Made by a program: the position numbers and the translations under genes. Source: Stramonita haemastoma (Eukaryota > Mollusca > Gastropoda > Neogastropoda > Muricidae). Taken from it: 64,000 bases of DNA. Location: NCBI GenBank assembly GCA_030674155.1, contig CM060323.1:50768357-50832356 (forward strand), written 5' to 3'. Shown here piece after piece: positions 1 to 50,310 of the stretch (positions within the stretch are counted from its first letter, which is position 1; each line of letters starts with the position of its first letter). Below the pieces are notes generated by a model, which was given only the letters and a program-made list of their open reading frames with translations, did no database searches and was not told the DNA's origin.

Positions 1-291
1 GCAAATCCCAGTTCGGAATTCATGGGGGGCAATTATTTGTTACCTTCACCTGTCTCGTAGTTCCGTGGAACGTGGGGGCACAACTAAAGATTTTGCAACC
101 AGCTTCCTCCCCTCCCCACGGTCCTCCCTCCACCCCCCACGGCAATTATTCAATCCTGGCAAATCTCAGTAAATCCTAGTTCGGGACTAAGAGGGTTAAT
201 TATTTTTTTTTTTTTGGTGGATTGCGTGCAGTTTGTGGAGGGGAAAAGGGGGGCCCACAGCAGCAGCAGCAGCTTTTCTGTCGTACTCCAG

Positions 292-2473
292 CATGGTGCA
301 GGCAGCCCAGCTGCTGAAGCAGACACAGGCCCATGTCAAGGCCGAGGCCTCTGCCATGGCTCACAAGTACCATGGCAAAGTGAAGACTTTGTAAGTGTAG
401 GTGTGTGTGTGTGTGCTGTGTGTGTTGTGTGTGTGTGTTTGAGTGGGTGTGTTTGTGTGAGTGTGTGTGTGTGTGGTGTGTGTGTGTTTGAGTTGGTGTG
501 TGTGTGCTGAGTGGTGTTGTGTGTGTTTTGTGTGTGTTTGCTTTGCTTTGTGTTTACTCCTCTGTTCCAAGCTACATTTTTCAGGTTGGCTTTTTTTGGG
601 GGGGTCTTTGCTCCTCTGCTAGAGCTCTGAGGTTCACCAATACCATGGTGAGATATCCATTTTCGCCCACCTTTAAGGTAGCTGTATTCTGACAACAGGG
701 ATGATTTTTAGTTAATGTTGCAAAAGAATTTGTTGAGGCTTGGAGACATCACTTTATTTTGTAAATGAGGGTGAGGGGAACAAGTAGTGTTATGTTTTGT
801 TTTTTAATATTTTTTTATTTTTTTTTTTTACTAGTAGTGTTAAATTATGTTGATGATGTGGACAGAATGTTTTTAAATTTTTACCATTCCATACTTAATA
901 CAACTAGCAAAGATTAAAAAAACAACAACCAACTTTGGAAATAAAGACAGCATACAAAGTGCCTGTCACATGAATTTTCTGATACCAAGACCAAAAAAAA
1001 AAAAAAGAGAGAGAGACTGTAAAATCCTCCTCCTCATCTTAAAAAAAAAAGAGAGAGGACTGCATATCCTCCTCCTCATCTTTAAAAAAAGAGAGGACTG
1101 CATAATCCCCTCCTCATCTTTTAAAAAAAAGAGAGGACTGCATAATCCTCCTCCTCATCTTTTAAAAAAAAGAGGACTGCATACCCTCCTCCTCATCTTT
1201 TAAAAAAAATGAGAGGACTGCATAATCCTCCTCCTCATCTTAAAAAAGAGAGGACTGCATAATCATCATCCTCCTCTTTAAAAAAAAAGAAGAGGACTGC
1301 ATAATCCTCCTCATCTTTAAAAAAAAAAAGAGGACTGCATAATCCTCCTATCATCTAAAAAAAAAAAAAAGAGAGAGAGACTGCATAATCCTCCTCCTCC
1401 TCACCATCTTTACTGTCCTGTTTTCTGTGGTGCCCTGCAGGGAAGGGAGGTGGAGCGGTGTGAGGCATGCTTACGCAGCTCCAGCACGGTGGGGTCAGCC
1501 CCTGCTGATGCCGCCCAGCTGCTGGAGACCACTCACAGCTGGACGACATGCTCCACAAACTGAGCCGCCGTCTCGACATCATCACCGACGCAAAACAAGA
1601 AAAAGGTCAGGGTCACACTGCAACTCAGTGATTTTTGTTGTTTTGTTGTCAGCACAGCTGTCAGATTCCCATTTCAGCTCCTCTCAGCTGCTAATTATCC
1701 ATCCCATCCCACAGCTGTCAGATTCCCCCACTTCAGCTCCTCTCAGCTGTAATTAATCCACCACAGCGTCAATTCCCCACTTTCAGCTCCTCTCAGCTGC
1801 TAATTAATCCATCCACAGCTGTCAGTTTCCCCACTTTCGCTCCTCTCAGCTGCTATTAATCATCCACAGCTGTCAGTTTCCCCCACTTTCACTCCTCTCA
1901 GCTGCTAATTAATCCATCCCACAGCTGTCAGTTTCCCCCACTTTCAGCTCCTCTCAGCTGCTAATTAATCCATCCCATCCCAGCCTGCTTGGGGCCAGCT
2001 GGTGCTGTTTATAGCAGGAACTGACCACACATGAACGTGGTAAAAGGAAAAGGTGCGCTAAATATAGCACTCTTGACTGAGTGATGTTGGATTTGTGCGC
2101 TGTGTCAGGGCAAAGGTAAAGTTATGGGGGAGGCAGGAGTAAAAAGTGGTTGGACCCATGCTGATAGTTATGTATCAGAGGACAGGTATGGGTATAGAGT
2201 GTGTGTTCATTTAATCTTTTTTCCTCCCTTTTTTGGGGGGCTGGTGTCACTTTGCTAGAGTCCAAGGTTCACCAATGATTAGATTTTTGTGTATGCAACT
2301 GTTTTCTGTCTCCACCATTGAAGTAGAAGTTGTGTTTTTGACAGGCGCTGAAGAAGGAAGCTCTGCAAAGCAAAGAGAGGGAGCTGTTCGTCTACTTCCA
2401 CCTGCATCCAGACAGGCTGAAACAGACTGTGGACAACTTGGAAAAACGTCTTCAGGCTCACCGCGTAAAATGA
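292..2473 (+). CDS. HAUS3: HAUS augmin-like complex subunit 3, C-terminal exons (5' part lies before the window)
   Basis: HAUS3 is a coiled-coil subunit of augmin, the complex that recruits gamma-tubulin to spindle microtubules for branching nucleation. Three coding exons are visible: 292-390, 1446-1605 and 2345-2473 with the stop TGA at 2471. The last exon contains SKERELFVYFHLHPDRLKQT, which aligns with the C-terminal MEREFYVYF...LKDIVENLE region of vertebrate HAUS3 as I remember it. The middle exon reads EVERCEACLRSSS, then QLDDMLHKLSRRLD, matching the segment just before it. The first exon reads QAAQLLKQTQAHVKAEAS. The middle-exon acceptor is best placed at AG 1444-1445, because it restores phase with the first exon. 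Odd points: the middle exon needs one extra base near 1535 to stay open, and the phase between the last two exons does not match. Identity rests on remembered family sequence. The chief alternative is a decayed copy. Confidence 0.8.
400..545. repeat. (GT)n microsatellite in a HAUS3 intron
   Basis: Interrupted GT repeat starting about 10 bases after the exon donor at 391. The transcript carries a UG-rich tract here. Confidence 0.95.
600..700 (+). repeat. Dispersed ~100-bp repeat (family R3), copy 1
   Basis: T-rich start, then CTCTGCTAGAGCTCTGAGG, TTCACCAAT, GGTGAGAT, a CCATTTTCGCCCACC-like block and AAGGTAGC. The same ordered blocks recur at about 2240-2330, 16065-16160, 26520-26600, 42965-43080, 55920-56020 and 56200-56280 in both orientations, so this is an interspersed element or a shared element end. 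No termini could be fixed. Confidence 0.55.
992..1405. repeat. ~40-bp minisatellite in a HAUS3 intron
   Basis: About ten imperfect copies of a unit made of an A-run, GAGAGGACTGCATAATCC, TCCTCCTCATC and a short T-run. The array ends about 40 bases before the middle HAUS3 exon. The short reading frames across it are repeat translations. Confidence 0.9.
1652..2104 (+). mobile_element. MITE copy (186-bp family) with an expanded satellite at one end
   Basis: Six tandem copies (about 50-56 bp each, 1652-1982) of a unit running from CACAGCTGTCAG through CAGCTCCTCTCAGCTGC to AATTAATCCATCC. They are followed by the rest of the element to GTGCGCTGTG at 2104. Single-copy versions lie at 15819-16004, 17614-17791, 55419-55595 and 56335-56520. 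The tandem part is only the terminal third of the element, so the array arose by local amplification of the MITE end. Confidence 0.75.
2240..2330 (+). repeat. Dispersed R3 repeat, copy 2, before the last HAUS3 exon
   Basis: Contains TTTGCTAGAGTCCAAGG, TTCACCAATGATTAG and TTTTTGTGTATGCAACTG, in the same order as the copy at 600-700. It lies directly upstream of the acceptor of the last HAUS3 exon. Confidence 0.5.
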
Positions 2474-2653
2474 AAGATAAAGTCCGATTTTTTTTTTTTT
2501 CAGACTCCAAGTGTAAATAAGGTATAGATTTGATCTGAATCTTGTGTGAATGTTGCTCTCCGTGTAAAATGAAAGACAAAGACTGATTATTTTCAGACAC
2601 CAAGTGTAAAATAAGGTATAGTCTGGTTTGATCTGGATCTTGTATGAATGTTT
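2462..2653 (+). repeat. Tandem duplication across the HAUS3 stop codon and proximal 3' UTR
   Basis: The block CGTAAAATGAAAGA..., a T-run with CAGACTCCAAGTG, AATAAGGTATAG and GATCTGAATCTTG occurs twice, roughly 2464-2550 and 2562-2650. The first copy carries the real stop codon and the second repeats the stop context in the 3' UTR. Confidence 0.8.
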
Positions 2654-5600
2654 ATTATATCTGTGTCATACCTCATTCGGGAGGCATTGGGATGTGATTG
2701 TTATATTATTGTGAATGAGAAATACTGTTGTTCATATATTGTCATATTATGTGTTTTCAATGGTTCTGATTTTGCAATAGTAAACATGCTATGAACTGTT
2801 TTCTTTTACATGTTGGCATGGTTGAGTGAGGAGTGGGTTGAGTGAGGATGATGAGGTTGAGATATGTGAGGGCTGGGTGATGAGAAGGCTGTGGAGATGA
2901 GAGGGTTGAGTAATGAATTTTAGTTTAGAATTAGCAGCCTTGTCTGGCCTGTGTGTCCCTCAATCATGCAAAAAATAATGGCAGCCTCTTTGTTGTTGTT
3001 GTTGTCTCAGTAACATTTATTCTGCACATTATGCTGATCTAGTGACGGATGAACACTGTTGAATATGTCTACACCAGATACACCACAAAAGACATCTGCA
3101 CACACTTCAGCCAAGACATGATTCTGATCACAGTACTGGCTATGAATAAATATGCCCATGAAATACAATGTTAATCAACAAATGAACAATTGCATATCCA
3201 ACATGCAGGTCAACGACAGGGTTCTGTCCCCTGCCTTGTACATCAGATCAAACTATACAGTCTATGCACAAACTTGACTACAAGTGTATTCTATACTTAT
3301 AATCTCGTCTAAGTCAAACACCGAGGACAATTTTTTTTTTCCAGTCTCATATAACACAAGTTGCAAAGCTAACACGCAGATACACACACAGTGAATACAC
3401 TTCTCCAGATGGGTAGGAGAGATGGGGAGACAATTGCTTGTCTTTCGATTTCCATTTTAATTATGAAAAAAAAACTATTAACCCTACTGAGCGTACCCGC
3501 AACAGAACCAAAGGTAACATGTGATTTTGCTTCACTAACTTTCTCAATACAGACATGGCTCCAGACCTCTACAATAAAATGATAACAAGTATGGGTTATG
3601 GCTGCTCTAACGGTAGAATGACTTTGGCATTAGCTAGTGCACTGTGCGTGTGTAGTCCTGACTACACCATTTTCAGCCTGGAATGCTGCTTATCAGTCAA
3701 GCTTAGTCATTGCATTTGGGGGCTTGTAACGTAGGCCCCAGTGGGGTCCACAGGCTTTGCCCTTGGTGGGGGTTAGAGAGCAAAGCTGCCTGAAGCTAGA
3801 AATCTTGTTTAAAAATCGAAGAGCTCGAACACAACAAGTTTGTTTCTGTGAAGTCCTTGACATCCTCTTTTGTCCTCAGGTTTAGGATCAGGAAATCCAC
3901 ATTGATAGTATACATGTTTTAATGAATAAAATCAACCACCAGAAATGCAAGTGCTATCTCTTGGCAATATCATTTTTCAGACAAACTACTCCCACTTTAA
4001 CTCTTCCCCAACCTCCCCCCACCAAATCCCTGCCACTTTAAAATCATTTTTCAGTTCCCCCTTGATGAAAATACCCTCCACAGTACTTCTCATTCTGTAA
4101 AGCTAGTTGGCATGACAGTGCAACAAAAACTTTTAAATTTCTTTCATGCTGTTTTTGATTCATTGCTCCGTTTCTTGCCATGTCAAATTGGTTTCAATGT
4201 ACTTACCTCTATACTCGTAAAACTGTCTGCTTACCTGATGACTTTCTCAATAATTCTCCCTTCATCTTTACTATAGTAAAACTCTATTAAAAAAACAACA
4301 ACTCTAAACTTAACTTACAGCTGCTGATGTAATGGAATTTTTCTGGAACCTAATCTTAATTCAGATGAAATGGACGGACAATATTTGCAATCTCACAGTT
4401 TAAAATAATTACTTGGGATTTTTTTTTAAAATGACGAAGCGGGGTTCTCATTGAATTCTCCTCTTGGCCACGATTATTGTATTTTTGTTTTGTTTTGTCT
4501 TTTGTATTGTTGCTATCGACCAACAGAAATCATTCAACTAAATTAATGGAAAACGACATCCAGTAAGAAATGGATACATTTGGGGAATGAAGACGGATAC
4601 TTGCCACACTACTCCATGAGCCACACCAATATACCCTCTCCTCCCCTTCATCCCATTCTTCTATGCTCAAAGGATTTTCTGTAAAAAGGTGGCCCCTTCA
4701 TTCATGAGTAGAGGGTCACACATGCTACTGGTTACCAGCACCTCAACATAGATCATTTGTTAAAATGGGGGGAAGGGAGGGTGAACTCTGCAGTGGGGCA
4801 GCTAGAGGTAGAATGCCCCATGAATGCAGGGAGAGACAAACTGCACCATGATTCTGTCAGACATGCCAACATTTGACTGTCTTTCTGACTAACACCACAG
4901 ACCCCTAACTGTGTAATGTGACTGACTCACTGTCCATACAGGATATTATGTGGTTACTCCATGGACCCTTTTAACTGGGCAGCCATATTACCCTATTTCA
5001 TTACATGCAGATTTGATGAAAGTCTGACCTGAACATGTCCTGCTCAGTACCCATGAGGGTGAATAAAAATCAGCTAAACATTTCCTGCATGATATTTCAC
5101 ATATAAACAATTTATATACTTGTTCTGCTAGGCCCAAAGAAATAATTTCATCTGACATGAAACGATGCATTTTGTGGTTGTAATTATGAGTTGAATTTCC
5201 AGACGGAAAAAAGTTTCAATGATACTGTTACCTGAATATAACTATATTTTGATGAGGTGTGGAGACTAGAAGACACTTTCATCCACTGTGATTGGAAGAA
5301 ATGTCTAAAATGTTACACCATAACGGTTAGTGAGATGTCTACAACTGCATCCCAACAATAGAATGGAGGGGGAAGAGTGTGTATTAAACAAGAGATACAG
5401 TCTGTTACTTGTGCTGTATGATAATACTTCCACATAAAATCTAAACATCCAAAAGAGTTATGTGACTACAGTGACATGGACAATTATGTTGATGCACATA
5501 TTGCACTGTGTGTCTTAAGTCTGGAAACACTATGTATATTATATGTATCTATATTCATACACATGTCTACATACACATTAGCACACAAGATAATATGAAC

Positions 5601-8600
5601 AACACATCTAGTAGTCCAAAATTGTAGTAGTAGTATACTGTTCAACAACATTCCGGTGGAAAAGACTACACAATAGGAGAGTACTAGTGCTGTTATTACC
5701 TACACATAACTCCGAAACGTCACAGATACAGAAACATGAATGAGGGTATTTTGATTCGTTCACATGAACAGCTGTAGTTCTCTCCTATGATGATATGAGC
5801 AAGCATACAGGAATGCCATACAGTGCTTCAGCAGTTGAAATCCTAATCCTCTTCTGTGTTTTCAGTGACTGGAAATTCCGTTGTCTTTGTGAACAGTGTT
5901 CAGACCACCTGACGAAAGGAATGTTGTAATGAATGAATAGTGGAATGCTTCACATGGCAAATGAGTGAAGTGGGACATTGTTATTGTCTCTTTACTCTCT
6001 GATTATAGTTGCAACAACCCACCCCCCACACCTCCCACAAAATAAAACAACAAACCAACCAAACAATAGTCCAATACAATCGGCAAATTCATACACTTTC
6101 TCTTTGCTTTTAAAATCCCTTTCACTTCAAAGACATTTGCATTAATAAAAAAAAAACATTACAGAAAGCTACAAAGCGAGATACTTGTTCAAAGCATAAT
6201 ACACAAAAACTCAAGACATTCAACAACAAAATCGCAAAATGAATTAACAAGAGCATTGTAAATGAAAATATACAGCAATATCATAACATTTCCAAGAAAA
6301 CAGAAACAGACACGATTCACCACTGTATGCTCTGGGAGATGACGACACTTTCAATGACCCATGAACGGAACACCTGAATTGGTACAGCTACTGAGCAATT
6401 TCGCTGAAAATCTCAAAGATAATGAAATAGCTGCTTTCAGTATATTTACTGTGTCTTTCTTAACAATGTGCATGTCTGTGTGCATTTTCCAGATCCTCAC
6501 CCCCACCCCTGATCATACCAATGCTGAAGTTGTATAAGGGTTTCAATGGCGTTAATACTCAAACCAAGAAATGACTTTTCGTCAAGGATGGAAAAGTAAG
6601 TTTGATTAATACAGCCAAAAATAAGTTAACGGGCTTCTCCCTTCCAGTGCCACTTCCTTATCAAACAACTGTGACCTTTGAAGCTGCTGGTTTCTTTTGA
6701 ATTTGTGTCCAACATATGGCTTTGAAAATGTGTTCAGAAGGGTGTTCTTAACAGTAGAAAGGCAGAGATGGGGGGGAAAACGTGAACAACCTAAACAAAT
6801 AAATATACACACACAACCAAAAACACCCCCACCCCCAACAAAACAACACCACCAGAAAATGGACAATTTGTTAAAAAATAAAAATGTTCATTGGTTAATA
6901 ATAAACATCGTCACCAAATGTTTCCAGCAAGCTGAAATCAAGAGTGAAAGTTTACAACATGACTAAACTAGATCGAACAAAAATGAAGCAAAATAAATGG
7001 GAAATGAAGGTTTTGTCCTTATTCATGCAAACTTTCAATGAAACTAGAAATAACACAAAAAACACAACAACAGCAATAAAAATTAAAAAAAACACAAAAC
7101 AAACCAAACCCTTCCCAAATACCATGTAGACAAGCTCTCCATTGTTTTTCTCCAGTAGTTGTCTTTCATGGGAGTTAAGTATTTTGACCCGACTTCCCTC
7201 CCTTTGCGAAGCTTTGTCGTATATCACTTCTGAGCATGCCCCTTGTGCAATTAGTCATCAGACAGACAGAGAAGAATGGAAGGAAGGAGGACTAAGAGAA
7301 CAACCACCTTTAACCCCGATACCTGTTGGTCATACTGTCATGGGTACCTGCCCAAAGCAGCATTCATTAATTAAAAAAAAACAAAAAATTACCTTTCAAG
7401 TCTTCCATTGACCCAGAGCAGACAGTGGCAAGATCAAAATCTGAAGCACACATCACAACCAACAAAAAATTGCACTTGACCTTTCAGATTTTTTGTTTCT
7501 TACACTTGACCCCAAACCCACCTTTACACAACGCTATGTACACACCGTTTTCAAGTACAAGGCTCTACACATTTTTAATTCATGTACATTTTCAGACATC
7601 CACCCACCCACCAGGGCATTTTTTTCCTATATGATTGGTAAAGAATGAGTCCTCTTTTTCTACTCCTGTTATCAAGTGTGCATGGGTTTTTTTTCTGGAC
7701 AGTGGAAAGTGAAAGTAATAATCAAATCAGAACTTTTAAACATTTTCTGATCACCCTATTTCATTGATCTCTACTCATGAAAGCTGATCACTTCTAACCC
7801 TCTGCCCCCACCCAATAAAAAAAAGAAAGAAAAACAAGTCATTGCCCAACAAAGAGGAAGAAATATTTAGAGTAGAGATCACACTAGTTGGCGTTACTAA
7901 GGTCTTCCATCTAAAAACAACAACAACAAAACAGAAAAAAACCATTTTTAACCACCATCTTTAAAACCCAACACTCCCATCCCCTCCTCTCACCAAAACC
8001 AACCAACCAACAACACGACTTTCGTACTCTGTATGCACTTCAAAACCCACAAAACAAAACACAGATGACAGTATGCTTGTCACTTTAAACCACTAAGCTC
8101 CCAATTAACAATGTACAACCCAGGAATTCTTTTTTAAAAAGATCAGAAATGACCCACTCATAAAAAAAAACCCACCTAAACAAACCGACTGTAAAGGTAT
8201 AAAACAACCACGCTGGTCTAATTCAGACATGATTCAAACTAGTTCACACGTTGGGTACTGACAATGGCTACTTCATACAAGTTCTAAAGCTAAAGGAAAG
8301 CATTTCTGGCCACAAACGTTCCAACTCTGTTCACTGTGGGGGCCTCTACTCTTTAACTGCTGTCATCTACGTTCTGAACAGTGTCCTCAACAATATCACA
8401 GATAGCAACACATGACACTTGGACCCTGGTGATTTTGTACATGGCTATGTGACTATTGACTCACACCGACTCAACAGTACTACCGCAGTGTGACACTAGG
8501 CAAACAATCCCACAAACGTGCACAATCTAACTCACGAAGTGTTCATGGACAAGAAAGAAGACTGATATGCTAACTAAGACAAAACCCACGCTACCATTAG

Positions 8601-9465
8601 ACACCAATGGAGTTTGGTGTCCTGCTTTCTCTCTGCTGGTGGTGTCGAGGCAAGTGCTACATCTCCTGGTGCACAGAGTGTTTCAGCAATGCTGACCAAC
8701 ATCTGTAAAGCCACATGCCTTGTGTGGGGCCTCCAGTGTCTTTCTTTTCATGCTGAGGGTTTCTCAGTTGTTTCAAACTGTGTGCTGGTAATGCTGAATT
8801 CCCAATGCCTCTGATATCTTCACAGGAGTTTTGAAACATTCTTTATCTCTGTATTGCCAGCGTTTAGGGGATGTTATTGGAAAAGATTCATCAGAAAATC
8901 ATTTCACCTTTGAAATATTTCTTTTCCAGGACTTTTTTGGACACTTTTTTCTGTTGTGGTTGAAAAAAGAAAACCTAATAACAGATTTTTAAACAAACCT
9001 TCAAACAAACAGACAAAAAAAAAACCCAACCCCAAACCACCACACACAAGAAAACCTCAAACTACCCATCTTACAGTCTTCACATCTTCAGTCCTTGTTT
9101 CTTCTTCTTTATTTGATACTCTCCTAATCACTTTTTCCAACATGCCACTGCCCATTTCAACACGACTGATGTCTTTCATTCCAAACACTTCACACTCTGC
9201 CCTGTTCTTCACAGTTCACCCTTTCAGCCATGTCAGTCCGATACAGTCAATTCCCTCTTCAGACTGATACAGCAAGTCCTGCAGTGAAACACCCACAGCT
9301 TTGGTTTCCCCACACAGCGTCTGCCCAGGACAGATGGAAGAAAAGTCTCCCCCCAACAAACGAGGACCGCAGTGGGCAAGCAAAGGCAGGAGACAGTGTC
9401 CACTGCTGATACTGACTGGTGGATGGCGGACTGACTACAAGTCACCGGTGTGGAGTGGAGGACCT
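2654..9465. other. Convergent 3' region between HAUS3 and GAK; no gene seen
   Basis: About 6.8 kb of AT-rich sequence with no reading frame that resembles a protein and no splice-bounded coding block. It presumably holds the HAUS3 3' UTR and a long GAK 3' UTR. A + strand AATAAA lies near 3146. A - strand AATAAA (TTTATT on +) lies near 3016. Either could be a cleavage signal, but neither is proven. Short frames around 6600-7630 and 8950-9270 are low-complexity A- or T-rich chance frames. Confidence 0.6.
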
Positions 9466-47741
<38,276 letters not shown>

Positions 47742-47900
47742 AATTATAGTGACATGACAACACCGTAGCTGACACACACACGAGTTGGCACTGTCGGCGG
47801 AGTTCAGCTTAAATGACGTCACACAAATACATGCTGAAAAGGGTGCAGAGAGGGGCAGCACTGACTGATTACGACATTCTTTCTTATGAAGAAATAGGAA
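47742..47900 (-). promoter_or_regulatory. GAK 5' UTR and proximal promoter with a CRE site
   Basis: A perfect palindromic TGACGTCA (CREB/ATF consensus) lies at 47814-47821, about 73 bases before the GAK start codon. No TATA box is obvious. Transcription start position is not visible from sequence. Regulation by CREB/ATF factors is inference. Confidence 0.5.
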
Positions 47901-48175
47901 TACTGAAATATGATGACAAGTTTGGTATATTAGATGACAGTATATACTTTGAGCTGAGGTGAAAAAGACATATAAAACTATAACCTAAAATCTGTGACGA
48001 AAGGGCAAATGATGTCGTTCAAGAACAGTAACAGCAACCTGTACCTTTAACTAATATTGGGTTGCAGCATTTATCTCCCATCGCCACAGCTTTTTTCGCC
48101 AATAAATATTTTTATTTTGGGTTTAGATTCTTGTTTCGTCACGAGTCTTGGTTGCTTTAGCCTTTTGTTTTCACT

Positions 48176-48244
<69 letters not shown>

Positions 48245-48525
48245 TTTTTTTTTTTTTTTTTTTTTTACTGCTTTATCCCCCCCCCCTCCCCCAATATCTA
48301 TACTATTTCATTTTATTGGTATTATTATCCATCTTACATTATGAGCAATATATTCTTTCTCACGTTTTCAATTTGTAGTTTTATTCAACGTACAAAAATA
48401 TTGATTTTTGTTTGACTTTTATAAGTGACTTTTTTCATGAAGGCAGGTTAAAAAAAATTAAAAAAGAGTTGAAATTCATCTTTTACCCTTAATAAAGATA
48501 ATTTTGATCTGAATTCACACAACAC

Positions 48526-48605
<80 letters not shown>

Positions 48606-48779
48606 CGTGCGCGATCACACACACACATTACACGCGCGCACACACACACGCTCGCAAGCATATTAAAAACAGCCCGAAAATTAGTCAAGTAAACAGCATG
48701 TCAACTTTTACAAAAATAACCATGTAAAAACCTGAGTCTCAAGCCAGAATTACACTATACAGCAATAGTCACTTGTATG

Positions 48780-49052
48780 CTATCCACAAACGTCATCTCT
48801 GAATCCAGTGTTTTTCACACAAAGTTTTGGTTTGGGAGCGAAACTTTGGAAGTTGATTAGATCTGTTGTTGTTGTCATTGTTGTTCCCAGGCTAGCTGGG
48901 TCACCAAGTGATTTGCTAGCACTCTGCCCTACCATAGGCAATTTGGTAGCTGTCTGACTCACTGACAGTGTGTTAGACCATCCAGGAAAATCGGAGTTGG
49001 TCAGAGCGGTGGGGCTGTAGTTGGCAACTTCGTGGCCCTGGACGTATGACAT
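48780..49052 (-). other. Unidentified reading frame, 90 codons
   Basis: A frame with ordinary composition (SYVQGHEVANYSPTAL, FPGWSNTLSVSQTA, TTDLINFQSF) in repeat-rich DNA. It has no low-complexity bias over most of its length, unlike its neighbours. It could be an unannotated exon, a fragment of a mobile-element protein or chance. I recognise no family. Confidence 0.25.
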
Positions 49053-49199
49053 GTATCGGTCAATGCCTCCAATGGTTCATCCAGTCGTGGAGAGGGGGGG
49101 TCTGCTGCATGATGGTAACCTTGCCCCCACTACTGCCAGGCTGCGCTCAAGACTAGAGCGCAATCCATATTTCGAGTGATGATGCCTACTATACTACTG

Positions 49200-49505
49200 G
49201 TCTGACTTCAGGATGGTGTATGAACACAACACTTGTGTGCAAGCATTTTCAAACTTTTTTGTCATCTGTTCCTACTGGCATGAAATAGCCTAGTCTTCCA
49301 AAAGGTGGAACAGTTTTTAACATGTACGCAAGATGATCAACCTCCATTCACACACAGGGCCTCGCCACAGTTTATAGTCTCATTCAAAGGACTTTGACAT
49401 TCAACTTTCTTGTCAAACTGGGAAGAAAGGGCAAGGCTGGGAATCAAACCCAGCACATCAGGGTTTACATGTCAGGCAGGTGAATGTCTTAACCATCCTG
49501 CCACC
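49200..49505 (-). mobile_element. tRNA-headed SINE, variant of S2
   Basis: The - strand head reads GGTGGCAGGATGGTTAAGAC with a B-box-like GGGTTTGATTCCC. The body shares CAAAAGGTGGAACAG, GGGCCTCG and AGTCTCATTCAAAGGACTTT with S2 copies. Confidence 0.65.
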
Positions 49506-49594
49506 TTCCTTTCTGAATTAGATTTATATGTCAGTAGCTCTGTTTGTTTGTGTCATTTGATATTTTTGTGGAAGATGACCTACAGTATGAATTG

Positions 49595-49760
49595 AAATTT
49601 ATTTATTTATTCTTTTATATCGAGGATAATGGCATAAGTACTCATGTGCTTTTTTCATCCAGTCCCTGTGTGTATGCATTTTGTAAATCTTGTCATCTGT
49701 TCCCACCAGCACACAATGGCCTTCTCTTACGAAAAAGCGGAACAGGATTTAACTTTAAAT
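49595..49760 (-). mobile_element. S2 SINE, 3' fragment
   Basis: TTCTTTTATATCGAGGATAA, CATCCAGTCCCTGTGTGTAT and TTACGAAAAAGCGGAACAGG are nearly identical to 45630-45780. The tRNA head is missing, as in 5' truncation. Confidence 0.75.
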
Positions 49761-50271
49761 CACGATTTAAATGATTTGCACATTATGAAAGAAAGGTTAG
49801 AACGCTACACTGTAACTTTCAGACTGCAGGGTGTCTTCAAGTTGAACCTGGCAGGGCGTCTGCTAGGCTGCAGGTTGTATGCTGGGTATGTGTGTGTGTG
49901 TGTGTGTGTGTGTGTTGTCCATTCCACGAACTGCAACTGGCCTAGTCTTTTAAAGTAAGATGGATGGGGCTTTCTTGTTGCATAAGATGTTATACATGTA
50001 TTCATAGTGACTCTTGACTTGCAGACAGATGAAGTCCTAGAACAACTGACTGCCAACACCAGGTGGAAATCATCCTCAGTTAAGACTCCTCAGGGGGGAC
50101 TTGGGAATGTGCTCTGGCCTCAGATTACCATCATGAGTCCAGTCTTTTTTTTCAATCCCAAGGTTATTTCATGGCCAGTGATTGGTCTATATAATCAAAA
50201 CCAAAGGCAGGCCTAATCTTTTTTCTTTTTATTATTTTTTTTTATAGAAAAACTTGTATAAAAAAAAGATA

Positions 50272-50310
<39 letters not shown>

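Noticed and set aside
1427..1756. 109-codon + strand frame over the HAUS3 middle exon
   Set aside because: It is the wrong frame. The coiled-coil reading EVERCEACLRSSS uses a different phase and an acceptor five bases downstream.
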